Source of the DNA: Ureibacillus massiliensis 4400831 = CIP 108448 = CCUG 49529
Lineage (GTDB): Bacteria; Bacillota; Bacilli; Bacillales_A; Planococcaceae
NCBI RefSeq assembly: GCF_000772965.1
Contig: NZ_JPVQ01000037.1
Coordinates: 1 to 32,620 of the forward strand
DNA length: 32,620 nucleotides
Direction of reading: 5' to 3'
The notes under the pieces were generated by a model, which saw nothing but the letters and a program-made list of their open reading frames with translations, searched no databases and was not told the origin of the DNA. The position numbers and the translations under genes are program-made. The stretch's first letter is position 1; each line of letters begins with the position of its first letter. Below are positions 16,060 through 26,755 of this stretch, piece after piece.

Positions 16060-16076
16060 TATAACGTATACATTAA
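16060..16076. promoter_or_regulatory. second GTATAC operator-like site
   Basis: TAACGTATACATTAA at about 16062-16076 repeats the GTATACATTA half of the palindrome 60 bp upstream of the tarD promoter. A degenerate second site fits cooperative or looping repression. Confidence 0.45.
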
Positions 16077-16134
16077 ACCAAATAAAAAAAGATATCTTCA
16101 AAATGAAAATATCTTTTCCACATAGCATTTATAA

Positions 16135-16872
16135 TTATTTTTTTGTCTTACTTTCTAATATAGCTAAAATTTCTTGGCTTCCACGCTTTCTGTGGGAGTG
16201 CATTAAGGTTTGTGCCGCTTTACTATCTCGCGCCTTCATTGCAGCAACGATTGCCCGGTGCTCAATAATAGAACGAACCGGGAGTTCTCGATCATTAATG
16301 GTGTATACTCGTGCGCGGTAAAGCTGATCTGAATGGCTATCCATCACACTTTTTAAACGTTCATTTTTTGAGTGCTTAATGATTAAATTATGAAACTCAT
16401 CATCCACATCAGCCCACTCTTTTAAATTACTTTCATATAATAGGCTTTCCTGTAGGTCAATGAGCGACTCCAATTTATTAAGGTTTTCCTCATCAATGTT
16501 TACTGTAGCAAGCTCAGCAGCAACGCCGTCTAGCGCCTCAGCAATCTGACATATTTGTTGAATACTCTCTTTTAAAATAGGCTCAACACTAAAACCTTTT
16601 CGTGGAATAAGACGAATCCACCCATCCATTTCTAACCGGACTAAAGCCTCTCTTACTGGTGTCCGACTCATATTAAGCATTTCCGTCATTTCACGCTCTA
16701 AAAAGGTTTCTCCTGGCGGCAACTCTAAATTACGAATTGCCTTTCGAATAATTAAATAAGCTAGCTGTGGCAAGCGTGTTTCCTTTATTTCATCTTTATA
16801 GGATAGTAAAACATTCTTTAACTCTTGTTCGGAAAATTGTGTAGAATCTTGTTCCTCATGATCATTTTTCAT
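16135..16872 (-). CDS. GntR family transcriptional regulator, FCD (VanR-like) type
   Basis: 245 aa. After a charged N-terminal tail of about 35 residues comes a winged helix-turn-helix (LAYLIIRKAIRNLELPPGE, then MLNMSRTPVREALVRLEMDGWI, residues about 37-100), then an FCD domain. FCD metal-site residues appear as Asp in VDDEFH and His in SIIEHR and HSHRKR. The gene is directly upstream of tarD on the same strand, with about 190 bp between stop and tarD start that contain the palindromic operator and tarD promoter. It is the most likely tarD regulator, with tartrate or a related acid as ligand by inference. ATG with a weak GGTGAAG site. Confidence 0.88.
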   Translation of the reverse strand: MKNDHEEQDSTQFSEQELKNVLLSYKDEIKETRLPQLAYLIIRKAIRNLELPPGETFLEREMTEMLNMSRTPVREALVRLEMDGWIRLIPRKGFSVEPILKESIQQICQIAEALDGVAAELATVNIDEENLNKLESLIDLQESLLYESNLKEWADVDDEFHNLIIKHSKNERLKSVMDSHSDQLYRARVYTINDRELPVRSIIEHRAIVAAMKARDSKAAQTLMHSHRKRGSQEILAILESKTKK

Positions 16873-16960
16873 CTACTTCACCAAATTTCAATTTAATAGT
16901 TACGTACGGTTGACTTTAGCAAATATTATAACAAACATCCCGATGAAATAATAAACAATG

Positions 16961-16988
16961 AAAAAGCCACCCAGTTAAAAAGGGTGGC
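16961..16988 (-). terminator. terminator of dgk-dck
   Basis: Minus strand hairpin GCCACCC/GGGTGGC (16988-16966) followed by five T (16965-16961), just after the dck stop codon. Confidence 0.9.
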
Positions 16989-16996
16989 AATCAATT

Positions 16997-17665
16997 TTAT
17001 TTTCTTAAATGGGAAGTTTGTTGAAGCATATATGAAATACGCTCTACAATACTTTCAATTTGCGCTGGATTTTCCATTAAATCATAATCATTAATGTCTA
17101 AACGTAACACTGGACAGGCATTGAAGTTATTAATCCAATCTTCATAACGTTTGTGCATTTCAACCCAATAATCTAATGGTGTTTGCTGTTCCATTTCACG
17201 ACCGCGCTCTCTAATCCGAGCGATAATATCATCAATCGGTCCTTCTAAATAGATAAGCAAATCAGGATGAGGGAAATAAGGTGTCATCACCATCGCATCA
17301 AACAAATTTGTATATGTTTCATAATCAACTGGACTCATTGTCCCTTTATCATAGTGCATTTTCGCAAAAATCCCTGTATCCTCATAGATCGAACGGTCTT
17401 GAATGAAGCCACCTCCATATTCAAAAATACGTTTTTGCTCCTTAAAGCGCTCTGCAAGGAAATAAATTTGAAGGTGGAAGCTCCATTTTTCAAAATCATC
17501 ATAAAATTTATCTAAATACGGGTTTGTGTCTACTTTTTCAAAAGATGTGCGGAAGTTTAACGCTTGTGCCAATGCATTTGTCATTGTTGATTTCCCCACA
17601 CCTACTGTTCCCGCAATCGTAATAACGGTATTTGCAGGAATGTTATATTTTTCTCTTAGATTCAT
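16997..17665 (-). CDS. dck: deoxyadenosine/deoxycytidine kinase
   Basis: Phosphorylates deoxyadenosine and deoxycytidine in the nucleotide salvage pathway. P-loop GTVGVGKST at residues 19-27, DRS motif in FIQDRSIYEDTGIFAKM, and LID region RIRERGREME. The sequence follows B. subtilis Dck (YaaF) closely, including FEKWSFHLQIYFLAERFKEQK and MVMTPYFPHPDLLIYLEG. I prefer the ATG at 17665 (222 aa), near the family length of 217; an in-frame TTG at 17701 would add 12 basic residues. AAGGAG lies 12 nt upstream, a long spacing, but the start overlaps the end of dgk by 23 bp, so translation is coupled. Confidence 0.93.
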   Translation of the reverse strand: MNLREKYNIPANTVITIAGTVGVGKSTMTNALAQALNFRTSFEKVDTNPYLDKFYDDFEKWSFHLQIYFLAERFKEQKRIFEYGGGFIQDRSIYEDTGIFAKMHYDKGTMSPVDYETYTNLFDAMVMTPYFPHPDLLIYLEGPIDDIIARIRERGREMEQQTPLDYWVEMHKRYEDWINNFNACPVLRLDINDYDLMENPAQIESIVERISYMLQQTSHLRK

Positions 17666-18302
17666 TCTCGGTGTGAACTCCTTTTTGTATCGTTTCTTCA
17701 ACCATTTTTAGGACAGTTTGTAAGTCTTCTTTATTTTTCACAAAATCAATACGATCCCCATTTAGCTGAATTACGGGAATTTCCGGATGTAAAGTTACAA
17801 AATGCTGGAAAAATTCGTGGTAATCTGAGGCTAATTGTTCTATGTAATCACGGGTAATCATTTTTTCAAATTCTCTTCCGCGCAAAGCAATTCGATTCAT
17901 TAACGTATCAATGCTTGCATGCAAATAGATAATCATATTTGGTCTGGGCATATCTGCCGTTAAAATTTTATAAATAGCCTCATACTTTTCATATTCAGAA
18001 GGTTTTAACGTACGCTTTGCAAAAATTAAATTTTTCAAAATATGATAATCCGCTACAACAGGCGACCCTGTTTCTAATATATGGTTCTTTATATCTGTTA
18101 GTTGTTTATATCGATTACAAAGGAAGAACATTTCTGTTTGAAAGCTCCACTCATTGATATCTTCGTAAAACTTCCCAAGAAACGGGTTTTCATCCACAAT
18201 CTCTTTTAATAGATGATAGCCGAATAAGTCAGAAATCGCCTTTGATAAAGACGTCTTTCCTACACCAATCGGACCCTCTACTGTAATAAATGGAACAGAC
18301 AT
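17643..18302 (-). CDS. dgk: deoxyguanosine kinase
   Basis: Phosphorylates deoxyguanosine (and deoxyinosine) for salvage. 219 aa, P-loop GPIGVGKT at 10-17, then NPFLGKFYEDINEWSFQTEMFFL and VVADYHILKNLIFAKRTL as in B. subtilis Dgk (YaaG), and a LID containing RIALRGREFEK. The ATG at 18302 is preceded by AAGGGGG about 7 nt away; an in-frame ATG at 18344 is too far from any site. Forms a two-gene operon with dck, divergent from tadA, the same partnership as in B. subtilis. The whole dck-dgk-tadA block is inverted relative to scr and serS compared with that species. Confidence 0.94.
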   Translation of the reverse strand: MSVPFITVEGPIGVGKTSLSKAISDLFGYHLLKEIVDENPFLGKFYEDINEWSFQTEMFFLCNRYKQLTDIKNHILETGSPVVADYHILKNLIFAKRTLKPSEYEKYEAIYKILTADMPRPNMIIYLHASIDTLMNRIALRGREFEKMITRDYIEQLASDYHEFFQHFVTLHPEIPVIQLNGDRIDFVKNKEDLQTVLKMVEETIQKGVHTENESKRKI

Positions 18303-18488
18303 GAGAAGTCCCCCTTTAAGTCTAAATTCGTCAATGTTATACATTTTATCATATGCGCATGTCGAAAAACAGATAGAGAGATGGAATGATATAAGTAATT
18401 ATTATATATCCTTGTATTATTTACTAGTCTTTAAGCATTGTTCCATTAATTGAGCGGTAACTTTCTTTCATGATACACTAGCAGCTAA

Positions 18489-19025
<537 letters not shown>

Positions 19026-19084
19026 CAAAATAGAAATCCCGTTATTATTGAGAAATCTATCACAATTACCTTAACTTTATAAAA

Positions 19085-19115
19085 TAAAAAAGGCCGATCA
19101 AAAATCTGAACGGCC
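19085..19115. terminator. terminator between tadA and patA
   Basis: Minus strand hairpin GGCCG/CGGCC (19115-19092) with a 14-nt loop followed by six T. It serves patA and may also stop tadA transcripts on the other strand. Confidence 0.8.
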
Positions 19116-19123
19116 CCTTCTTA

Positions 19124-20281
19124 TTATTTAAATTTCTCCATAAACTTCTCTAGGCGATCCATTCCTTTTTCTAATACCTCTAAAGGCTGTGCGAATGACA
19201 GACGAATATACCCTTCCCCAGCATCAGAAAATGCACTTCCCGGAACAGTTGCAAGCTCTTGCTCCTTTAATAATTCGATACAAAAATCAAAGGAGGTCAT
19301 ATTAGTTTTTTTAATCGAAGGGAAAATATAAAAGGCTCCCTGTGGTTTTACAACATCAATGCCCATATCAACAAGACGTTTATAAACATAATCTCTGCGG
19401 GCTTGATATTCTTTTTTCATTTTAACAGGATCATTCAACCCATTCGTCAACGCTTCAAGAGCAGCATATTGGCTTATACTTGTTGCACAGCTAATATAAT
19501 AACCGTTTAGCTTCGTCATTTCCTTTGTTATATAGCTTGGTGCAAGGGTATAACCAATTCTCCAACCTGTCATAGAATGTGACTTTGAAACCCCATTAAT
19601 AACAATGGATTTCTCTCTCATACCTTCAAAAGAAGCAATGGATTTATGTGATTTCTCATAAATGAGCTCACTATAAATTTCATCTGAAATGATAAAAATT
19701 TCTTTATCTTTTAATAATGTAGCGATTTTCTCCAATTCCTTTTCATCAATAACCGATCCAATTGGATTGCTTGGAGAAGGAAGAATAATACACCTTGTTT
19801 TATCCGTTAAATTTTTTTCGATTAGCTCAGCTGTTAAAACAAAATCAGTAGCAGCTGTATCAACACAAACAGGAACTGCTCCACAAAGCTCAATTAATGG
19901 AATATAACCTGGATAAGCAGGAGACGATAAAATCACTTCACAGCCTTCATCTAAAATTGTTCTTAAAGCGATTGTTAACGCTCCAGATGCACCATGAGTC
20001 ACGATAATTTCATCCTGTGGATTGTAGGATAAACCATACTTCTCACCATAAAATTTCGAGATAGCTTTGCGCAATTCTAATATCCCTGCATTTGGAGTAT
20101 ATGTCGTATAATTTTGGTCAATTGCTTCCTTCGCCTTGTCCTTTACATGGCTAGGAGTTGGAAAATCCGGTTGGCCGATTGTTAAATTAATAGCATTTGG
20201 ATAGTCAACAAGCATATTGGTAAACTTACGAATACCAGAAAGCTCAATTTTCTTTAAGTTTATATAAATTAAATGTTCCAC
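19124..20281 (-). CDS. patA: PatA-like pyridoxal-phosphate aminotransferase
   Basis: Class I/II PLP aminotransferase, 385 aa, close to B. subtilis PatA, an N-acetyl-L,L-diaminopimelate aminotransferase of the acetylated lysine/cell-wall pathway. Matches run through the whole length: SGIRKFTN, LTIGQPDFPTPSHVK, YTPNAG, LPSPSNPIGSV (NP carbinolamine motif at 172-173), ISDEIYSELIYE (Asp200, Tyr203), Schiff-base Lys233 in GVSKSHSMTGWR, GAFYIFPSIK and YIRLSFA with the C-terminal Arg. GTG start with AAGGAG 8 nt upstream. A monocistronic unit with its own terminator. The substrate is by family; the general fold is certain. Confidence 0.88.
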   Translation of the reverse strand: MEHLIYINLKKIELSGIRKFTNMLVDYPNAINLTIGQPDFPTPSHVKDKAKEAIDQNYTTYTPNAGILELRKAISKFYGEKYGLSYNPQDEIIVTHGASGALTIALRTILDEGCEVILSSPAYPGYIPLIELCGAVPVCVDTAATDFVLTAELIEKNLTDKTRCIILPSPSNPIGSVIDEKELEKIATLLKDKEIFIISDEIYSELIYEKSHKSIASFEGMREKSIVINGVSKSHSMTGWRIGYTLAPSYITKEMTKLNGYYISCATSISQYAALEALTNGLNDPVKMKKEYQARRDYVYKRLVDMGIDVVKPQGAFYIFPSIKKTNMTSFDFCIELLKEQELATVPGSAFSDAGEGYIRLSFAQPLEVLEKGMDRLEKFMEKFK

Positions 20282-20468
20282 TTTATTTGCTCCTTGTGAT
20301 TTACTTCAGTTAGTTGAATTCAATTCTATTGCATTATCCACTATTTTCTATGCTAATAGGACTTCACAACCTCCGTTTTTTCCATTATTGTACCATTATT
20401 ACTGTCGATTTTTATTTGATTATTTATCGAATTATCTAATTTCTAAATTTTTGATTTTTAAACTGCAC

Positions 20469-21104
20469 TTACTGAATTGCTACTATAAATGAAGCTTCTG
20501 TTTTTTCTCTTACCTCATCTACAGTTACGCCTTCTGCTGTTTCGATTAACACCAATCCTTCATCTGTAAAATCAAATACAGCTAAGTCTGTAATTAATCG
20601 ATTTACCACGCCTTTTCCTGTTAACGGTAATGTGCAGGATTTTTTTATTTTTGATTCTCCATGCTTTGATATATGTTCCATAATAACGACGACCCTTTTG
20701 GCTCCTACAACAAGATCCATAGCCCCACCCATGCCTTTTACCATTTTTCCTGGAATCATCCAGTTAGCCAAATCTCCTTTTTCTGAAACTTCCATTGCTC
20801 CTAAAATCGCTAAATCAATATGGCCACCACGAATCATAGCGAAGGATTCCGCACTATCAAAATACGCTGCACCTGGTACCGCAGTTACTGTTTCTTTCCC
20901 TGCATTAATCAAATCAGCATCAACCTGTTCTGCTGTTGGATAAGGCCCAATCCCTAGCAGACCATTTTCAGATTGCAGTAACACGTTAATATTTGATGGG
21001 ATTTCATTTGCTACAAGTGTAGGCATCCCAATTCCCAAGTTTACATTCATACCATCTTGAATTTCCTTAACGGCTCTTTGAACAATACGTTTTCTAGCAT
21101 TCAT
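20469..21104 (-). CDS. scoB: succinyl-CoA:3-ketoacid CoA-transferase subunit B
   Basis: Beta subunit of the type I CoA transferase that moves CoA from succinyl-CoA to acetoacetate, used to consume ketone bodies and polyhydroxybutyrate products. 211 aa. The catalytic glutamate is Glu46 in [12 protein letters not shown]. Other conserved pieces are [44 protein letters not shown] and [19 protein letters not shown], nearly identical to B. subtilis ScoB. The ATG at 21104 is preferred (GAGGTG about 6 nt upstream) over GTG at 21113. It starts 11 bp after scoA stops, so the pair is one operon. Confidence 0.96.
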   Translation of the reverse strand: MNARKRIVQRAVKEIQDGMNVNLGIGMPTLVANEIPSNINVLLQSENGLLGIGPYPTAEQVDADLINAGKETVTAVPGAAYFDSAESFAMIRGGHIDLAILGAMEVSEKGDLANWMIPGKMVKGMGGAMDLVVGAKRVVVIMEHISKHGESKIKKSCTLPLTGKGVVNRLITDLAVFDFTDEGLVLIETAEGVTVDEVREKTEASFIVAIQ

Positions 21105-21114
21105 GCCTTTCACC

Positions 21115-21810
21115 TCATTCTTTTATTGTTAGTCTTTCGATTCGTTTTTTGTAATTATTTCCAAGGACAACTCGTTGTACATAGACACTTGGCGTATGAA
21201 TTTCATCTGGGTCTAGTTCACCGACTTCTACAATTTCTTCAACTTCTGCAATGGTGATTTTCCCTGACATTGCTGCAATTGGGTTGAAATTTCGTGCAGT
21301 TTTTCGATATACGAGATTTCCTAATTTATCTGCTTTCCATGCCTTTACTAAAGCAAAATCCCCTACTATTGCTCTTTCCAGTAAATACTCTTTTCCATCG
21401 AAGGTGCGTACTTCCTTACCCTCCGCAATCGGTGTTCCGACCCCTGTTGCTGTATAAAAAGCTGGAATTCCCGCACCACCTGCACGTATACGTTCCGCGA
21501 GTGTGCCTTGAGGGGTTAGTTCAACCTCAAGCTCACCATTTAAAAACTGCTGTTCAAATATTTTGTTCTCTCCTACATAGGAGGCAATCATTTTTTTAAT
21601 TTGTTTGGATGCTAGTAATAGACCAAGACCAAAATCATCTACACCACAGTTATTACTAACAATCGTTAAATTTTTCGTTCCTTTGTTTCGAAGTGCTTCT
21701 ATGCTTTTTTCTGGGATACCGCTTAATCCAAATCCACCGACAATCAATGTTGCTCCGTCGTGAATATCCGCAACTGCTTGTTCAAATGTTTCCCAAACTT
21801 TTTCCTTCAT
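21115..21810 (-). CDS. scoA: succinyl-CoA:3-ketoacid CoA-transferase subunit A
   Basis: Alpha subunit, 231 aa. It carries the [11 protein letters not shown]oA-binding region near residue 23, [26 protein letters not shown], and [25 protein letters not shown]. These closely follow B. subtilis ScoA. ATG at 21810 with GGAGG 8 nt upstream. Divergently arranged from the AtoE-type transporter, with a shared 219-bp intergenic region that must hold both promoters. Together the three proteins make an acetoacetate/short-chain fatty acid uptake and activation module. Confidence 0.96.
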   Translation of the reverse strand: MKEKVWETFEQAVADIHDGATLIVGGFGLSGIPEKSIEALRNKGTKNLTIVSNNCGVDDFGLGLLLASKQIKKMIASYVGENKIFEQQFLNGELEVELTPQGTLAERIRAGGAGIPAFYTATGVGTPIAEGKEVRTFDGKEYLLERAIVGDFALVKAWKADKLGNLVYRKTARNFNPIAAMSGKITIAEVEEIVEVGELDPDEIHTPSVYVQRVVLGNNYKKRIERLTIKE

Positions 21811-22029
21811 TTTCTATAACCTCCATATTAAATAATTAATAAAATTCTAGTTTTAAAAATAGCTGCTCTTTAAAATGTATGATTACTTTTCTAGCAATAA
21901 AACATAGAATGCTCAATCCAAATAGTTAAAACAATTATTTTCTACATTAAGATATAAAATCCCTCTAAAATTCATATTATTCAGCGAAAAAGACTTTTTA
22001 CCATTGAGAATGAAAGGGGAGATGTAACG

Positions 22030-23346
22030 ATGAAGTTTATGACGAAGATCGCAAATGCGCTCATGGAAAGATACTTGCCGGATCCTTATATTTTCGTTGC
22101 CATCTTAACAGTCCTCGTTTTATTTTTAGGGATTATTTTGACACCATCAACTCCACTAGACATGATTGTTTATTGGGGAGAAGGTTTTTGGGGATTACTT
22201 AACTTCACGATGCAAATGGTTATTGTATTAGCGGCTGGGCATGTGCTTGCCAATAGTCCAGTTTTTAAGAGATTCTTATCATTTTCTGCAAGAAAAATTA
22301 ACAAACCAAGTTCTGCTATCATTATCGTAACCTTTGTTTCGATCGTTGCTAGCTGGATTAACTGGGGCTTTGGTTTAGTAATAGGGGCTTTATTTGCGAA
22401 GGAAATTGCACGTCATGTGAAAAAAGTAGATTATCGATTATTAATTGCAAGCGCTTACTCCGGTTTTATTGTATGGCACGGTGGATTAGCTGGTTCCATT
22501 CCTCTTTCTATTGCCACTCCTGGGCATCCATATGAGGATATGATAGGTGGGATAATTCCAACTACTCAAACGATATTTACTCCATATAATCTATTTATCG
22601 TTATTGTCATTGCTCTTACTCTACCATTCTTCAACAGATGGATGATGCCAAAACAGGAGGACGTAGTAGAAGTTGATCCAGAATTATTGTTGGAAGAAGA
22701 GCAAAGGTTTCCACCTGCAGAAAAAACCTTCGCCTCTTGGACAGAGAGAAGTTTTGTTCTAACTGTGCTTATCGGACTTATTGGTGTCGTTTATTTAATC
22801 TATCACTTTGCTACGAAAGGCTTTGCTCTTGATTTAAATATTGTAAACACGATTTTTATTATTTTAGGGATTATCCTACATGGTACACCTCAGCGATTTT
22901 TAGCCGCAGCTCAAAATGCGATTAAGACGACAACAGGAATCGTATTCCAATTCCCGTTCTATGCAGGAATTATGGGAATGATGACTTTATCCGGGCTAGC
23001 TGGCGTATTTTCCGTATGGTTCTTAAGCATTTCAAATGATTTTACTTTCTATTTATTTACTTTCTTTTCAGCTGGTCTTGTAAACTTCTTCGTGCCATCT
23101 GGAGGAGGTCAATGGGCAGTGCAAGCTCCTATCATGCTTGAGGCTGCTCAAACAATGGGAGCCGATTTTGCAAAAACGGCAATGGCGGTTGCTTGGGGAG
23201 ATGCTTGGACGAATATGATTCAGCCATTTTGGGCGCTTCCTGCACTTGCAATAGCTGGTTTGAAAGCAAAAGATATTATGGGCTTCTGTTTATTCGTATT
23301 AATTTTCACTGGCATCATTATAAGTATAGGTTTGTTATTTTTATAA
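22030..23346 (+). CDS. atoE: AtoE family short-chain fatty acid transporter
   Basis: 438-aa polytopic membrane protein of the AtoE/short-chain fatty acid permease family; E. coli AtoE imports acetoacetate and butyrate-like acids. About 11-12 hydrophobic spans and two conserved motifs: SWINWGFGLVIGALFAKEIA and the C-terminal NFFVPSGGGQWAVQAPIMLEAA. It begins with a short cytoplasmic KIANALMERYLPDPYIF. ATG with GGGGAG 8 nt upstream. It is divergent from scoAB, which gives uptake plus CoA activation. Family assignment is firm; the precise substrate is inferred from the neighbours. Confidence 0.93.
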   Translation: MKFMTKIANALMERYLPDPYIFVAILTVLVLFLGIILTPSTPLDMIVYWGEGFWGLLNFTMQMVIVLAAGHVLANSPVFKRFLSFSARKINKPSSAIIIVTFVSIVASWINWGFGLVIGALFAKEIARHVKKVDYRLLIASAYSGFIVWHGGLAGSIPLSIATPGHPYEDMIGGIIPTTQTIFTPYNLFIVIVIALTLPFFNRWMMPKQEDVVEVDPELLLEEEQRFPPAEKTFASWTERSFVLTVLIGLIGVVYLIYHFATKGFALDLNIVNTIFIILGIILHGTPQRFLAAAQNAIKTTTGIVFQFPFYAGIMGMMTLSGLAGVFSVWFLSISNDFTFYLFTFFSAGLVNFFVPSGGGQWAVQAPIMLEAAQTMGADFAKTAMAVAWGDAWTNMIQPFWALPALAIAGLKAKDIMGFCLFVLIFTGIIISIGLLFL

Positions 23347-23366
23347 ATAAAAAATTAAATCACTGG

Positions 23367-23405
23367 AGCATATCGTTCACGTTTTGCGGATGGTATGCTT
23401 TTTTT
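23367..23405 (+). terminator. AtoE terminator
   Basis: Stem AGCATA(T)C ... GGTATGCT (23367-23399) followed by seven T. The loop is long (about 16 nt). Confidence 0.7.
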
Positions 23406-23437
23406 GTGTTTATCCCTACTAGTTAAAATCCGAGATT

Positions 23438-23470
23438 AAAAAAGGAGTATTTGGTTCAACCAAATACTCC
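23438..23470 (-). terminator. serS terminator
   Basis: Minus strand hairpin GGAGTATTTGG/CCAAATACTCC (23470-23444) followed by six T (23443-23438), 13 bp after the serS stop codon. Confidence 0.93.
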
Positions 23471-23483
23471 TAGTAAAGTTATT

Positions 23484-25075
<1,592 letters not shown>

Positions 25076-25233
25076 TTTTTATCCATACTTTACTATATGA
25101 TATTCATTTTTGCAAGTATTGTCCAATCGTTAAAACCCGATGAACAATTTCTTTATTTTTAGTATAATTATTATTGACCATATCATACATATATTTTCCC
25201 ATCATTCTTATAAGGTCAGTTAGGGGGATTAAA

Positions 25234-26643
25234 ATGGACATGCTAATTTTTGAGCTAAATAAAAATTCAAAAAAACCATTATATGAACAATTATATGTGG
25301 AAATTAAAAATGCAATTATTTCAAGGCGGATTGAATATGGTACAAAATTACCCTCTAAAAGAAAGCTTTCGGAGTTTTTAAATATAAGTCAAACAACTAT
25401 TGAAATTGCCTATGCACAACTTTTAGCAGAAGGGTATATTATCTCTGTACCGCGCGTCGGGTACTTTGTAGAGGCTATAGATGAATTGCCATATATTGAA
25501 ACACAATCAAAGAATGAAGAAGTTCATGACTTAAAAAAACAATCCTATCAAATAGATTTTCATCCTGGATCAATAGACGTTGATGGTTTTCCCTTTTCAG
25601 TCTGGAGAAAATATGCCAAAAATTTAATTGATGAACAATATAAGGAGTTACTATTAACAGGGCATCCTCAAGGGGAATTTGAACTACGTGCTGAAATCGC
25701 TAAATACCTTTTCCAATCTCGGGGTGTTTTATGTGTTCCTGAACAAATTGTCATTGGATCAGGAACAGAGCAGTTACTTCCGATGATTGTTCAACTTTTT
25801 GATAAGTCGATGGAGTTTGCCATTGAAAATCCAGGATATAAAACAGTAAATCGAATTTTGACTCAACATCGTCGCAAGGTTCATCCGATAGAAGTCGATG
25901 AGGAAGGAATCATAGTAGCTAATTTAGACGAAACAGATGCAAATATCGTCTACATTACACCTTCACATCAATTCCCAACAGGCGCTGTATTGTCTGCTAC
26001 AAGACGCTCCCAATTATTAAATTGGGCAGTTGGGCAACCAAATCGCTATATTATAGAAGATGACTACGATTCAGAATTTCGTTATTTTGGAAAACCAATT
26101 TCATCCTTACAAGGAATAGATAAAAACGAAAAAGTAATTTATATGAGCACCTTCACGAAATCACTTATGCCATCTTTACGGGTAGCTTATTTTGTACTGC
26201 CAAAGTCTCTATTACCGAAATATCAAAAGACATTTACATATTACAATGCAACCGTCCCCCGTTTTGATCAGCATTTACTCGCTAATTTCATGAAGGATGG
26301 TTATTTTGCAAAGCATTTAAATCGTATGCGGAAAATTTATAAGAAAAAGCATGATCGAATGATGGACATTCTTGAAATGTATTATCCGACGATTTCTGTG
26401 TCTGGTGAACATACTGGTATGAACATCGTCATATCTGTACCACATCTATTAACAGAAAAACAGCTTAAACAGCTTGCTGCTGAATCTAGTATTGGGGTTT
26501 ATCCACTTTCAGACTATATGATCACCCCTATTCAACATGACACACCCAAATTTTTATTAGGTTTTGGAGGATTGAAAATTGAGCAGATAGAAGATGCCAT
26601 TCATCAATTAATGTCTATTTGGAAAATCGAAAAAGAAGCTTGA
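25234..26643 (+). CDS. MocR family (PdxR-like) GntR/aminotransferase regulator
   Basis: 469 aa. N-terminal GntR winged helix-turn-helix (residues about 10-80, YEQLYVEIKNAIISRRIEYGTKLPS then FLNISQTTIEIAYAQL), a linker, then a class I aminotransferase-like domain with TPSHQFPTGAVLS (242-254), EDDYDSEFRY (275-284) and PLP-binding Lys309 in STFTKSLMPSLR. Proteins of this form use pyridoxal phosphate as effector; PdxR activates pdxST in several Gram-positives and GabR controls GABA genes. The ATG at 25234 (GGGGG nearby) is favoured over an in-frame ATG at 25174. It sits alone between serS and the asparagine synthase gene; no pdxST is in the window. Target unknown. Confidence 0.88.
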   Translation: MDMLIFELNKNSKKPLYEQLYVEIKNAIISRRIEYGTKLPSKRKLSEFLNISQTTIEIAYAQLLAEGYIISVPRVGYFVEAIDELPYIETQSKNEEVHDLKKQSYQIDFHPGSIDVDGFPFSVWRKYAKNLIDEQYKELLLTGHPQGEFELRAEIAKYLFQSRGVLCVPEQIVIGSGTEQLLPMIVQLFDKSMEFAIENPGYKTVNRILTQHRRKVHPIEVDEEGIIVANLDETDANIVYITPSHQFPTGAVLSATRRSQLLNWAVGQPNRYIIEDDYDSEFRYFGKPISSLQGIDKNEKVIYMSTFTKSLMPSLRVAYFVLPKSLLPKYQKTFTYYNATVPRFDQHLLANFMKDGYFAKHLNRMRKIYKKKHDRMMDILEMYYPTISVSGEHTGMNIVISVPHLLTEKQLKQLAAESSIGVYPLSDYMITPIQHDTPKFLLGFGGLKIEQIEDAIHQLMSIWKIEKEA

Positions 26644-26710
26644 TTAAGTTAGTTAGCAGCATAAGCTCCCATAAATAATTACGAGAATTAATATGATTTT
26701 GCTTATACTG

Positions 26711-26748
26711 AAAAAGGGTGTCTAGAAATGATTCATTCTAGACACCCT
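26711..26748. terminator. bidirectional terminator between MocR gene and asparagine synthase gene
   Basis: Perfect 13-bp stem AGGGTGTCTAGAA/TTCTAGACACCCT (26715-26748), with five T on the minus side. It lies between the convergent ends of the two genes. Confidence 0.9.
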
Positions 26749-26755
26749 TATTACT

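Noticed and set aside
15944-16060. 39-residue N-terminal extension of the D-tartrate dehydratase frame
   Set aside because: This stretch contains the promoter, operator and ribosome-binding site; the GTG at 15943 matches the family N-terminus.
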